From positions 26,824,336 through 26,888,335 of the forward strand of contig NW_022881614.1 of the NCBI RefSeq assembly GCF_003369915.1: a DNA stretch of 64,000 nt. The letters run 5' to 3'. Source of the DNA: Drosophila miranda. Taxonomy: Eukaryota; Arthropoda; Insecta; Diptera; Drosophilidae. Of the stretch, positions 49,198-60,191 are shown one piece after another (the first letter of the stretch is position 1; each line of letters begins with the position of its first letter). The translations under genes and the position numbers were made by a program. The notes below the pieces were generated by a model. The model was given only the letters and a program-made list of their open reading frames with translations. It made no database searches and had not been told where the DNA came from.

Positions 49198-49566
49198 ATG
49201 GATCCTGTCGTCGTCGAGATCGTTGACGTACCCGACGACCGGTGGTACCTGTGCACCAAGTGCTTTCAACGCTTCCTGTGGGTCGAGCTCTCGTCGCGGC
49301 AGCTTAGCTGCCGCCGCTGCCGCCTGGCCGAAAAGGAGTGCGCCATCTGCGACCAATTATTCGAGCCAACGAATGGCCAGCAGCGGTACTGCAAGCGCTG
49401 CGACTACTTTCTGATGCGGCACGCCTTCGGAAAGCAGCCGCCACCGACGCGGGAGAAGGCCGCGCTGCTGTTGCAGTTGCAGCTCAAGATTCCCACACTC
49501 CCGCTCGGTGACCGAGCGTGTGCTCAAGTGTGCGGCCGGCCTGGGGAAGGATGTGAATTTGAGTGA
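49198..49566 (+). CDS. small Cys-rich zinc-binding protein, FAM76-like
   Basis: Single-exon frame of 122 residues. Residues 18-66 hold four CxxC-type pairs: CTKC, CRRC, CAIC and CKRC. The first block, WYLCTKCFQRFLWVELSS, fits the N-terminus of FAM76 proteins (YACTKCHQRFPFEALS). FAM76 members are ~300 aa with more zinc pairs and a coiled coil, so this is short: a truncated paralogue or a separate small family. The ATG is the first in frame. An AATAAA signal begins at 49570, four bases after the stop, so the short length appears real. Codon use is GC-rich, as in expressed Drosophila genes. Confidence 0.65.
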   Translation: MDPVVVEIVDVPDDRWYLCTKCFQRFLWVELSSRQLSCRRCRLAEKECAICDQLFEPTNGQQRYCKRCDYFLMRHAFGKQPPPTREKAALLLQLQLKIPTLPLGDRACAQVCGRPGEGCEFE

Positions 49567-49569
49567 TTG

Positions 49570-49575
49570 AATAAA
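49570..49575 (+). terminator. polyadenylation signal AATAAA
   Basis: A canonical hexamer lies four bases after the stop of the Cys-rich gene. Confidence 0.65.
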
Positions 49576-50926
49576 CCCCCCGATCACGGAATCGGCATTT
49601 TGTTTGTCGGTAAGGGGGGGGGGGGGGTTATTTTATTATTATTTTTTTGCAGTTGATTACCTTTGGCAGTCGATACGAGAATGCACTGGAAACACGGCAA
49701 AGGGGGAGTGGATCGAGTGGCCTGTGGCTTATGCCGCTGCTGGCATTTAATGGATATTGTTTAAAATGCAATATTTTACAATTAAATGAAGGCATTTGGC
49801 CGGCATCCTCCTGGCTGACCGCCGCCTGATCCCCTGCCGGCGACCTCGATTCAACGGAGTCCATGGCCATCCTTTGCCTTGGATATGTTTGTACTTTCAG
49901 CCTTTTTCGTGTTAATTATTATTGCAAAAAAAAGGGGAACGCTTAAAGGCCATTTTAATTGTCCTTTACTTTGTGGGGAAAGTGCAGAGGAAAAAGCCGT
50001 CTGGCAGGCGTTTAACCTACTCCTGAACCGATTAAAGAGCAGGAGGATTCGAGGAGCCAAGCAGAAGGAGGAATCGGAAGAGCAGAAGGTGGACAACGGT
50101 GGAAGGGAATACAAAAATAAGTAATAGATGGGGAGAAGTAAGTACTCCATATATGAGTTCTTGGAGAATGAATCAATGAATGCTGTGCTCTGAAGATCTT
50201 CCATCTATCGATCCTCCTGCCTTCCCATCAATTCCTTCATAAACTCCGACGTAAAACAGGAATGAACAAACACATTTGATTTGCCAGCGGAATTTTCCCC
50301 GATTCACTCGTTGAAATAACAAATTTTCCAATTTATTTCTTGAGTTATTTTCACGCCAATTTCTTGGCTTTCGCGTCCGCCTTTGCCTTTGCCTCTATCT
50401 CCGATTCCGTGTCCGCCTTTGCCTCTGTCTCCGATTCCGTGTCCGCCTTCGCCAGTGCCACTCTTTGGCTTGACATTTGTTTATTTATTTGGTTTCATGT
50501 TTTGTCTTTTGCCATTCCTCTTCATTGTTTGGTGCAACTTTGTTCTCTTTCCTCTCTGAGGCGGGATGGGGGCACTCTCCCCCGTGTTGTCCCGGCCATG
50601 ACGCCATGAATATTCATGGAGCAGCAACAGCAGCTAACTCGGCCTGCATTTACGCAGAACCCTAAGGGAACGAGTCCCCTTGTATCTTCAGGACTTGAGG
50701 AATCTCTGGATACTGCAGCGAACAATGGCCTCCCCTTCGTTCTGCTTGGGCCACGACTTTTCCTGCTCCTCCATAAGGATGTTGGCATGGGGCTCTGTTT
50801 GTTTCTTACAACAAGATGCTGCTGCTGCTGCAAATTGTTGGGCTGTGCTTGTCGCCAGCAGTAAACATTTTGCGGTTGCATGTGCAACAGTTTCTCCCAT
50901 CGAACGGGAAATTCAATTAAATGCAC
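49576..50926. other. non-coding DNA left of R3
   Basis: Contains a 14-base G run (49614-49627) and a short tandem of TCCGATTCCGTGTCCGCC units (50375-50460). The last four bases, GCAC at 50923-50926, are the R3 target duplication. No gene is seen. Confidence 0.5.
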
Positions 50927-52512
50927 TGTGACACTGACCACGACACCATCCCCTGAAGGGACCGCCCCGACGGCTTGTTATCTAATTTCATTATTATTCA
51001 CTATTATCCGATTTTATTACTTCTATTATTATTAGTATTACCAAGACAAACAACAATGAATCCTTATTTTCACCCATTAAAGTAAGAAATAGGCTAAGAA
51101 ACCCCAAAACAGTAGGCCTTTTTACTTATTAGAACTAAGAGAACCAACACGTAAGAGAGACGCACACTACGGCCACGCAGCGAAGAGAGACGCACACCAC
51201 GGCTATACGAAGGAAAAGAGAACCAACACGAAAGAGATACGCTCTCACGCCCACGCAGCCAACGCAAGGAAGAGAACGGCTATACGCAGACGAAAAGAGA
51301 CAACATGAAAGAGAGCGAAGCGGCAGAGAAGCCGCCGATCGGTTTTACGCCCACGCAGCCGAGGAAAAGAGCCGACGGCGAAGCAGGCAATACACACACG
51401 CAGCCATACACCCACGCAGCCGAGGCCGGCAGCCGAAGGCGGCGCAGCAGCGAAGAGGCAGAGAAGCTGCGAAAAAGAAAAGCCGAGGCCTGGCACGGTC
51501 TAGGGCGAGCCAAGCTCGGGAGTGATCTCCGAGGGCTGAGCCAGACCGGTTGTGCGGCGGAAGCCAAAATAGATGTGAAAAGTAAGCCGGGACCGCGCCG
51601 TGTGAAAAACTAGCCGTGACCGCGCCGTGTACACAATAAGCCGTGTTCGCCCGCACGCGGTGAATAAAACCAGCTGTGACCGCACCCACGCGGTGTGCAA
51701 AGGAAGCCACCGAACCCAAAGAAGGGAAACAAGGGTGAGCCACCTCACGTATGTGAGCTCTGGGGGGATAGATCGGTGCAGTAGGCAGGTATAAGCAGAA
51801 CATTCCCGCAGTTTCTTTACATATCTATGCCCACATGTTGTTTATGATATTTTTTTGGCGCTTATTTTATTTATTTATTTTATTTCCCCGCTGCAGGCGC
51901 GGGATTTTAAGTAGGGGGAATGATCCGAAAACAATAAAGACACCAACCTCAACCCACCTGTCTCAGAACATTCTCCCGTAGGAGTCACTCACCCCCTCCC
52001 CCTCTCTTCCCTTTTCCCGGGAGGCCCGGCGAAGTGGATGTGAGTCGTGGATCATGTGGCATTCACCAAGCTGGGTTTTCCCTCTCCTATACCTTTCTCC
52101 CCTGGGGACCCGGCGATGCTGGATGTGAGTCGTGGATTCACGCGGCATTCGCAAAGCTGGGTTCCCTCTCCTACACCCTCGCCCGGGGGACCCGGCGACG
52201 AAGATGTGAGTCGTGGATCATGCGGCATCTGCTAGGCTGGGCTCCCCTCTCCCACACCTTTCCGATCCCTGACCCAAACCCCGTCTCCCGCCACACATGA
52301 CCCCCAACGCACGTCTCTGCAGCTCCCAAGCACGGCTTCACCCACGCCTCGTGGCCGGGCCAGGCCCGCCCGTCCCACGATCCACCCCACGGGCGCGCTT
52401 TCGCCACGAGCGGCTCTCCCCTTAGGTCCTTACACAACAAATTTTGCTGTGGGGAAGGACCGGGCCCTGGACAGACTGAGAAGCTGTACCTCGGCCTGAG
52501 AACTTCCTTACA
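50927..52512 (+). repeat. R3 5' LTR (1586 bp)
   Basis: Lacks ~19 bp near its start present in the 3' LTR (TGTGA|AGGCATAAG...) and has about 75 bp near 51805-51880 absent from the 3' LTR. It contains a three-unit tandem repeat near its 3' end. Confidence 0.9.
52025..52260 (+). repeat. three ~81-85 bp tandem units inside the R3 LTR
   Basis: GATGTGAGTCGTGGAT starts at 52037, 52122 and 52203, each preceded by CCCGGCGA and followed by a CATxxGGCAT...GCTGGG block. The same array recurs in the 3' LTR. Confidence 0.88.
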
Positions 52513-52514
52513 GA

Positions 52515-52532
52515 TGGCGCCCGAGCAGGGAC
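52515..52532 (+). other. R3 primer-binding site (tRNA-Lys UUU)
   Basis: TGGCGCCCGAGCAGGGAC lies two bases after the LTR. It matches the complement of the tRNA-Lys(UUU) 3' end at 17 of 18 positions. Confidence 0.85.
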
Positions 52533-53039
52533 TCACGAGGGGAGAGTCGGTGAGCATAGGGAATAAGTGAAAAGCAGTTAAAAGTGAAAAGGGAACCAAG
52601 CAGCAGCCAACAATTAAAAGGCAAGACCTACAAAAGCAAAACAGCAAACGATGCTTAGGAGCCACGGATAAGGAAAAGCAGCAGGAGAAAAGGAAGGAAA
52701 ACTTAAAATCAGTGATTAGCAGCCAAAAATCAGAGTCCCGGCGAATAGCCAGCACCAATCTTTGATCCCTCGACTTATGTACAGCTGAGGCTGGTTTCTC
52801 TAATACCCCCCAAGCAACAGCCGCCGGCACGTGTCCCAGACGCGCCGGCGAAAACCACGCGGAAAAAAAAAAAACTACGCAGCCAGCCACCTACGAGGCA
52901 GAAAGAGACGGGGAGATACGCGAAAAACCACGCGGCCAGCCACCTACGGGACAGAAAGAGACGGGGAGAGACGCCGAAGACACAGCACCGAGTGCCGGGA
53001 GAAAATGGCCGCGGACGGCGCCTAAAACTTTGGCACGCG

Positions 53040-53370
53040 ACGGCGACAAAGCGGCACCAGCGACAGAGTAGCAAAGCAGCAGCAGCGGCGCAGCGGCAGA
53101 GCAGCAAAGCAGCAGCGACAGAGCAACGAGGCAGCGGCAGAGAAGCAGCAGCGACAGAGCAACGTGGCAGCGGCAGAGCGGAGAAGGCGCAGCGACAGAG
53201 CAGCGAGGCAGTGACAGAGCAGCGAGGCAGTGACAGAGCAGCTAGACAGTGACAGAGCAGCCAAGCAGTGACAGAGCAGCGAGGCAGTGACAGAGCAGCG
53301 AGACAGTGACAGAGCAGCCAAGCAGTGACAGAGCAGCCAAGCAGCGAAGCAGCGGTAGAACAACGGAGCA
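53040..53370 (+). repeat. R3 leader minisatellite 1 (GCAGnGACAGAGCA)
   Basis: Short units such as GAGGCAGTGACAGAGCAGC repeat irregularly for ~330 bp. All frames stay open, giving spurious Ser/Gln/Leu translations. Confidence 0.85.
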
Positions 53371-53464
53371 GCGAGGGACAGCCGGCGATCGCAGAGGAGC
53401 AGCTAGATGGCAGAGGAGCCCTCGGCCACAAAGCCATGGCCACGGCCAATATATGGCGGAGCAG

Positions 53465-53640
53465 GAACACCAGTCAGACAGTTGTTACCGAGCAGTCAGA
53501 CAGTTGTTACCGAGCAGTCACACAGTTACCACCGAGCAGTCAGACAGTTGTTACCGAGCAGTCAGACAGTCATTACCGAGCAGTCAGACAGTTGTTACCG
53601 AGCAGTGAGACAGTCATTACCGAGCAGTCAGACAGAACCT
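53465..53640 (+). repeat. R3 leader minisatellite 2 (GTCAGACAGTTGTTACCGAGCA)
   Basis: About eight units of ~22 bp, some with CATTACC or TACCACC variants. Confidence 0.87.
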
Positions 53641-53644
53641 TTCC

Positions 53645-53860
53645 CTGTACGCCACGTATCCTTCGACAGGATCATCCAACCCAGTGCTGTGTATCCTAGT
53701 ACAGGATCACCGATCTAGTACCGTGCCGCGTGCCCTTCGAACAGGATCCCTCACCCCAGTGCCGTGTATCCCAGTATAGGATCACCGATCCAGTACCGTG
53801 CCGCGTGTCCTTCGAACAGGACTCTCCACCCAGTGCCGCGTATCCTAGTACAGAAGCCCC
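53645..53860 (+). repeat. R3 leader minisatellite 3 (~100-bp units)
   Basis: Units built of CCAGTGCCGTGTATCC, AGTAxAGGATCACCGAT and CCGTGCCGCGTG recur two to three times just upstream of gag. Confidence 0.8.
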
Positions 53861-53922
53861 AGACCCAGTACCGTGCTGATAAGGACTCTTACCGGTGCCC
53901 CGATTAGTGTACCAGGATCAGG

Positions 53923-54681
53923 ATGAACATCCGCTGGATAGCGTCCCGCAGGAAGGACGAGCTGCAGAGCCTAGCTAAGGAGTTTGGACTAGGAGAAACT
54001 GGGACTGTAGAGGACCTACGGAGCCGGATCACCGCATTCATCGCACGCCCTGGGCACCCCGCAGCCGTGCAGGCAAGGCTGGACGAATTGGCTACGCACT
54101 TTGGGAACATACCGAGCCCCAGGGACCACCGGAGTCCAGCCACGTCACCCGGGCCAGAGAGCCGGACGAAGATGGAAGACAGCAAGGAGGGACCAAAACT
54201 GCGATTAATTGTACCCGATCAAATGTACACGCGCAGACAAGATTTCCGATCACTCACAGAATTGACCCAGCTCGTCTCGGCCTACGAAACCGCGCGGGAC
54301 CGAGACGCACTCCGCAGCGTCGGGACCACGCAGAACCATCGACCTCGTGCCGCCTATACCGGCAATGGAACCAACCCACAACGAGGCAACACACACAAGA
54401 CACCCGGGAAAACCGAGATCGCCAACCGAGGAATCGGCCAGGAGCAAGAGCAGGCGATCGATGTACAACGAGCCTGCCGGAACTGCGGGGAAAACGGCCA
54501 TTTCAGTGGTGCGTGCAGAAACCGACAGAAGCTGTTCTGTTGGGAATGTGGCCACGGAGGGGTCCGGACCATCAACTGCTGCCGGAAACCAGCGTCGGGA
54601 AACGGGTCGGGTCTCCGCCCAACTGGGACATGGACGGAGGTGCGCACCCAGGAACAGGAGAAACCCACCCATTATGCATGA
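53923..54681 (+). CDS. R3 gag, probably lacking capsid (252 aa)
   Basis: It starts MNIRWIASRRKDELQSLAKE; residues ~8-45 resemble a SAP-like helix pair. A charged linker follows. Near the C-terminus a zinc knuckle, CRNCGENGHFSGAC, is followed by CWECGHGGVRTINCC, a second Cys array without the usual His. At 252 residues it is short for gypsy gag, and only ~80 residues lie between the matrix-like part and the knuckles, so most of the capsid seems deleted. The end overlaps the pol frame. Confidence 0.75.
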   Translation: MNIRWIASRRKDELQSLAKEFGLGETGTVEDLRSRITAFIARPGHPAAVQARLDELATHFGNIPSPRDHRSPATSPGPESRTKMEDSKEGPKLRLIVPDQMYTRRQDFRSLTELTQLVSAYETARDRDALRSVGTTQNHRPRAAYTGNGTNPQRGNTHKTPGKTEIANRGIGQEQEQAIDVQRACRNCGENGHFSGACRNRQKLFCWECGHGGVRTINCCRKPASGNGSGLRPTGTWTEVRTQEQEKPTHYA

Positions 54682-57600
54682 CCGGAGGAAGGATCGCATC
54701 CCTGGTGGACATCAATGGGAGAGCATTTGCGGCCACCCTCGACACTGGAGCCACACGATCCTTCATCCTTCATCCTTCATCAGCCGCAGACCAACACCCC
54801 ACAGCCAACCACGAACCATCCAACCGCAGTGACAACAAAGCCCTACCAGACAAGATCAAGCAACAACCCCAGGACTACACCACCACAACAGGACACGAAG
54901 AAAGCTACGACGGAAAGAACTGCGACACCGATGGAACCAACCATGGCCAGTTCCCCAGCACGAACCCCGACACCAACAGGACAACGCAACAAAACGAAGA
55001 CTTGGGCAGAGACAGCTACGGCTCCACTGGATCAATCCAGGGCCAGCTCGTCGAACCAGGAGTCACCAACAGGACACAGCAGGAAACAAAGGACTTGGGC
55101 AGAGACAGCTCCGGCTCCACTGGATCAATCCAGGGCCAGCTCGTCGAACCAGGAGTCACCAACAGGACACAGCAGGAAACAAAGGACTTGGGCAGAGACA
55201 GCTACGGCTCCACTGGATCAATCCAGGGCCAGCTCGTCGAACCAGGAGTCACCAACAGGAGACAGCAGGAAACAAAGGACTTGGGCAGAGACAGCTACGG
55301 CTCCACTGGATCAGTCCAGGGCCAGCTCGTCGAACCAGGAGTCACCAACAGGACACAGCAGGAAGCAAGGGACTTTGGCAGAGACAGCTACGGCTCCACT
55401 GGATCAATCTAGGGCCAGCTCGTCGAACCAGGAGTCACCAACAGGACACAGCAGAAAGCAGAAAACTTCGGCAGAGATAGCTTCGGCGCCGCTGGACCAA
55501 CCCAGGGCCAGCTCATCGAACCGGGAGTCAGCAACAGGACCCAGGAATCACCAGAATACTCCAGCAAAGATAGCTGCGGCCCCGCGGGACCACTCCAGGG
55601 CCAGCTCATCGAACCGGGAGTCACCACGGAGTAACCCAGCACGACAGACATCACGCCAGCCACGAACCCCGACACCACAGGACGAGACCAGAGAGACTTC
55701 GACGACGGACTACCAACTGGAACCATTAGCCGACGCCGAAATAGCCCGGGAACGAAACCCGTTTCGCCCAGCCGACTCGGATGACTACGAGAACGCGATC
55801 TTGGCCGCCATTACCGCCCTGGAACTGGAGGACCTATCGCCGTGGCAGCAAGACCCAGACCCCGAACCACCCCCCACGCCGTGGGCAGGCAAGTTTCTGG
55901 AAGAAGAACTGGCGAAATTCGACGGACTAGCTGGAGTCTCCCACATCGCCGAACACACGATAACAATGCGAGACGACAGGCCCGTGAAGCAGCGCTATTT
56001 CCCGAACAACCCGGCCATGCAGAAGATCATCAACGCGCAGGTGGGCGAGCTGCTACGGGACGGAAGGATCGAGCCATCCCACAGTCCCCACAGCGCCCCA
56101 ATCGTCTTGGTAGGAAAGAAGACCGGAGAAATGCGAATGTGCGTGAATTATCGCCAACTAAATGCCCGCTCGGTGCCGGACGCATATCCGCTGCCACGGA
56201 TTAACCACATTCTCGAGAGACTTCGCCACGCTCGCTACATCTCCACGCTGGACCTCAAAAACGGACACTGGCAGATCCCGGTGGCCGAGGGCAGCAGAGA
56301 GGCAACAGCATTTACCGTCCCCGGCAGAGGACTTTTCCAGTGGAAGGTCATGCCTTTCGGCCTGCACTCAGCCCCAGCGACGTTCCAGCGAGCGTTGGAC
56401 AGCGTCATCGGACCCACCATGGAGCCGTACGCGTTCGCGTATCTCGACGATATCATCGTCATCGGAGCCACGCTAGAAGAACACATCGACCACCTTCGCG
56501 AGGTTTTCAGGAGGCTGCGAGAGGCGAACCTCCGACTGAACAGAAACAAGTGTAGTTTATTCAGGAAGAGTTTAGTCTACCTCGGCCATGCCATCAGCGA
56601 ACAAGGTATCCACACGGACCCAGATAAGGTCAGCGCAGTCCAGAAACTAGCACCGCCCACCACACTGAAAGAACTGCGACGCTGCATCGGGATGGCATCC
56701 TGGTACCGACGTTTCGTCCCCAACTTCGCCACGGTGGTCCAGCCCATGACCAACCTGCTCAAAAAGGATCAAAAGTGGGAGTGGACAGACGAACAACATC
56801 AGGCGTTCGAGACTCTCAAGGAAAGACTCACGCAAGCACCAGTCCTGGCATGCCCCGACTTCGCCGAGCGATTCGTACTCCAAACGGACGCCAGTTCGTA
56901 TGGCCTCGGAGCAGTATTGACACAACAGATCGACGGAGCAGAAAGAGTCATCGCCTACGCAAGCCGTCGACTACTCAAGGCAGAGAAAGAGTGCCTTGCC
57001 ATAGTCTGGGCAATCCGGAAGTTCCGATGCTTTCTGGAAGGATACTTCGATGTAATCACGGATCACCTCGCCTTGAAGTGGTTAAACTCCATCGATAATC
57101 CAACGGGACGCATCGCCCGCTGGGCCTTGGAGCTCCAGCAATATCGGTTTGACATCCACTACCGCCGAGGAAGCCAGAACGTTGTGGCTGACGCCCTCTC
57201 ACGACAACCGGGACCCTTGCCCCTGCCCCTGGCTGCAGAGGCTCCGCAAGCGGATCCAGGAACAGCCGGAAGGACACCCGGAGTTCATCATCGAGAGCGA
57301 CCAAATATACAAACGAGCCAGCAGCAGAACCAGCGAAGAAGACCCTTTCAAATGGAAACTATGTGTCCACAGGGACCACCGCCGACGCGTGCTGGAAGAG
57401 TGCCACGACCATCCGACAGCAGGACACCTCGGAATCAGGAAGACAGCGACACGAATAGCCCAGAGGTACTACTGGCCCGGACTGCACCGAGATATCGCCC
57501 GATATATCCAGCAGTGCACCAAGTGCCAGCAGTACAAGGTGAGTCAAACCAAACCAGGAGGGAAGATGCACACCCGCCAAGCCCAAGAACCACTGGACAT

Positions 57601-58198
57601 CGTCTTCGCCGACTTCATTGGACCATTGCCCCTAACCAAACACGGCAATACTATGTTGCTGGTGTTCTTCGACGCCTTCAGCAAGTGGGTGGAGTTGGAC
57701 CCACTACGCAAGGCCACCACCGCACTACAGGAGACCGCTTTCCGGGAACGGATCCTGAGCCGCTTCGGAACCCCACGGAAATTCGTATGCGACAACGGGA
57801 CCCAATTCACAAGTCGTTCCTTCCGAAAGTTCTGCAAACTAGCAGGCATGGAATTGGAGTATACGGCGCCCTATACGCCACAACAAAACCCCACGGACGT
57901 CGACGCGAATGGAGACCCTCGTGAATGGACGCTCGTGATGCTACGCCAACATCACCTGTCCAAAGCGGCGGACAACTTCGCTGCCAAACTGGCTCCCAAA
58001 TATGAGGGGCCTTACAAAGTAATTAAATTTATTTCTCCCACCATAGCACGACTCCAGAAGCATCCAGGAAGACAACGACGAACGGCCGGACTAGCCGACC
58101 TCAAGGCCTACCACGACAACGAGCACACACTCACCAGCGAAGACAACGAAGACAACGATGACGACGACCCCAGCACCAGGAAAACCGCGAGTTCATGA
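54672..58198 (+). pseudogene. R3 pol: PR remnant, RT, RNase H, defective integrase
   Basis: A protease motif, ATLDTGATRSFI, is at ~54730-54770 in the third frame. The ~850-bp sequence after it is low complexity and includes the 93-bp repeats. RT in another frame (main frame 54715-57924) holds VNYRQLNARSVPDAYPLPRI, VMPFGLHSAPATFQ and catalytic YLDD. RNase H shows LQTDASSYGLGAV, ITDHLALKWL and VVADALSRQ. A frame change near 57215 leads to integrase (to 58198), with the zinc part HxxxxxxHLG...CTKC, then FADFIG and VCDNGTQF. At TPQQNPTDVD the sequence jumps to a C-terminal part (LAPKYEGPYKVIKF), losing the catalytic Glu. Confidence 0.87.
54995..55625 (+). repeat. 93-bp coding minisatellite in R3 pol, about seven units
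   Basis: The CTTGGGCAGAGACAGCT block starts at 55001, 55094, 55187, 55280, 55373 and 55466, with a more diverged unit at 55559. The period is exactly 93 bp (31 codons), so frames are kept. One frame gives AETATAPLDQSRASSSNQES repeats, the other GRDSYGSTGSIQGQLVEPG. Confidence 0.93.
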
Positions 58199-58390
58199 GG
58201 GCCACTTATGGTAGTGCGCTGCCGTAATGTACTCGCCCCGCAAGGGGCAACCGCGTACACACGCAGTAAGATAGCTTAACTCCCCTTAAGGGATTAGAGT
58301 AAGAAATAGTCAGAAACTAGAAAATGCACCGATCAGGGAAACCCAGGGCACAGGGCACATCAGTGGCACAGGTCAGGTTTTAACCAAACA

Positions 58391-60183
58391 ATGTTTCTTC
58401 CCCCCACCAGATCCGACATGGACAACCCAAGGACGAGCGACGCACAGCCTCTAGAGGCAGAGGATGGCACGGAGGAGCATCCTAGGGGTGCGTCGCCGCC
58501 CAGCTCAAGGCAACCACGGTCCACGACCAGCCAACCACAAGCAAGACACCACTCTCCGACCCCGCAAGCAGAACCGGGCAACACCACGCAGCATGGACCA
58601 TCAACAGGAGCCGTACCACGACCACCCAGGCCACCTAGGCCATCCCGACGTCGGGCCCGCCCCGAAGGCCCACCGTCGCCCCGCCGGGCGACAACCATGA
58701 CCTGGGCATGGCTCAACGACGTCGTCCATCCGAACACGTCACGAAACAACCTGTCTGGGATCATCACAGTGGAGGCGATGCGGCCATCGGACTCAGACGA
58801 GGAGGTCCGGGCAGGCCGGGCCCAGCAGGAGCCACCAAGACGCCCACGCCGCCGCAAGCATCCAGGCCAAGGAACAGGCACCGCCGTCACCCCACGCGCG
58901 ACTCGAAGACGCGTCGAGGGGCAGAGCAGCTCCCCAGTCGCGCACAAACTGCGGCTGCGGTCCCCACCACCACCGCCCTAGTACCTGTACCGCATGGGAG
59001 ACCCGCTGACCCCACGGCCGAACTACGACAGCAGCTCCGACGAAGGGTTCACCAGCCCGACGATGGAGGCCGACAAGCACTGGGAGCCGACCTGCCAGGC
59101 AAGCACCGATGAAGAGTTCTTGCACGAAAGCGGAAAAGCGGGTGGCCGCCCATGGGTCAAGCACTCCGTCCGGGAGCTAAACCGCCAACTGGAGGCCGAG
59201 CGGGCCACGACGGGCCCATACTCGGACGTGAGCGAGTACGAAGATGGGCCGGCCAACTGCCAGAAGAACACTCCAGCCAACATCGCGGTTGACGTGGCAC
59301 CTTGGACCACCTGGAAGGACGCCGACAGGACCCTGCAACTGCTCCTCGCCCATCCACGGCCCATCACCCCACCCAGGCCCGAGAGGGAGATCATCCCCGC
59401 GTCGGACAACGACACAACAAGCGACGACGAGGTACAGCTCCTAGGAGAGGACGACACCACTCCGCTACGGATCAGCGACGGCAGTCTGAGCACGAGCCAC
59501 CCAGACACGTAACCGGCAATGAGCTGCCCCAACTGCTCCAGGAACTCGGCCTGGGGGATGGACCCGTGTCCCCGATACCCAGGGATGACGGAGACGAGGA
59601 CGTAGCCTGGATCCTGGGAGGGCAGGAGAACCCAAACGGCCCGATCCCGGACACCAGCTGGGACGACGGGTGGCACGCCAGACTGCAGGAGTGGGACGCG
59701 CAGGCGGAGGCGGCAGCCCCGGAAAGAGGGGAGAATCCCGATTTTCAGCCGCTGGACCACGCACCGATGAAGTGGCTATCGCCAGCTCCCACCGACCACA
59801 ACGCCCCGAACCCGGAACCGACGAGCTGCACGGCCCGAGAGGCCGAACCAGGAAACCCGAGCCAACCAAAGGAGGACAGCGACCTGTCATTGGGCTTGGA
59901 AGAGGCAGAGGCGGGCGGACTGCTCACAGCGTTCGAGGAGATGCCCGAGCTAAACGCGCTGCAGGAGGAGCAGGAATGGCCAATCGCCCCAGTCGCCTGG
60001 CGGGTAAGCACGCCTGACCGCCGCATCCCGCAAAGCCTGCTGGAAGGCGCCAGCGCTCAGGCAAACGCGGCGCGGCACGGGCGTAGCCGGATCCGCAGCC
60101 TAGAACACCACGACGGCCAACGCTTCCGCGTATGCATCAGCGGAAATTTGGTGCGCATTTCACCGCGCCCCACCCCGAAGTAG
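58391..60183 (+). pseudogene. R3 third coding region (ORF3), non-env, of unknown function
   Basis: Three long stretches fill the space between pol and the 3' LTR. 58391-58981 (196 aa) is Pro/Arg-rich with RRPRRRK-type basic runs. After one in-frame TAG, 58994-59512 (172 aa) is acidic with Ser/Asp/Glu patches (YDSSSDEG, SEYEDG). 59302-60183 (in another frame, meaningful from ~59510) is acidic and Trp-containing (WILGGQENPNG, WDDGWHARL) and ends at the polypurine tract. There is no signal peptide, transmembrane helix or Cys pattern, so an envelope is unlikely. If it was one protein, it now carries a stop and a frame change. I do not recognise it. Confidence 0.6.
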
Positions 60184-60191
60184 GAAGGGAG
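60183..60191 (+). other. R3 polypurine tract
   Basis: GGAAGGGAG directly precedes TGTGAAGG, the start of the 3' LTR. It is the expected plus-strand primer site. Confidence 0.8.

Noticed and set aside
51245..53470. Long Ala/Cys/Leu-rich frames on the minus strand of the R3 LTR and leader
   Set aside because: They come from GC-rich minisatellites and disappear into different frames at each repeat boundary.
58360..58947. 195-codon minus-strand frame in R3 ORF3
   Set aside because: Antisense to the element and a by-product of GC-rich codon composition.
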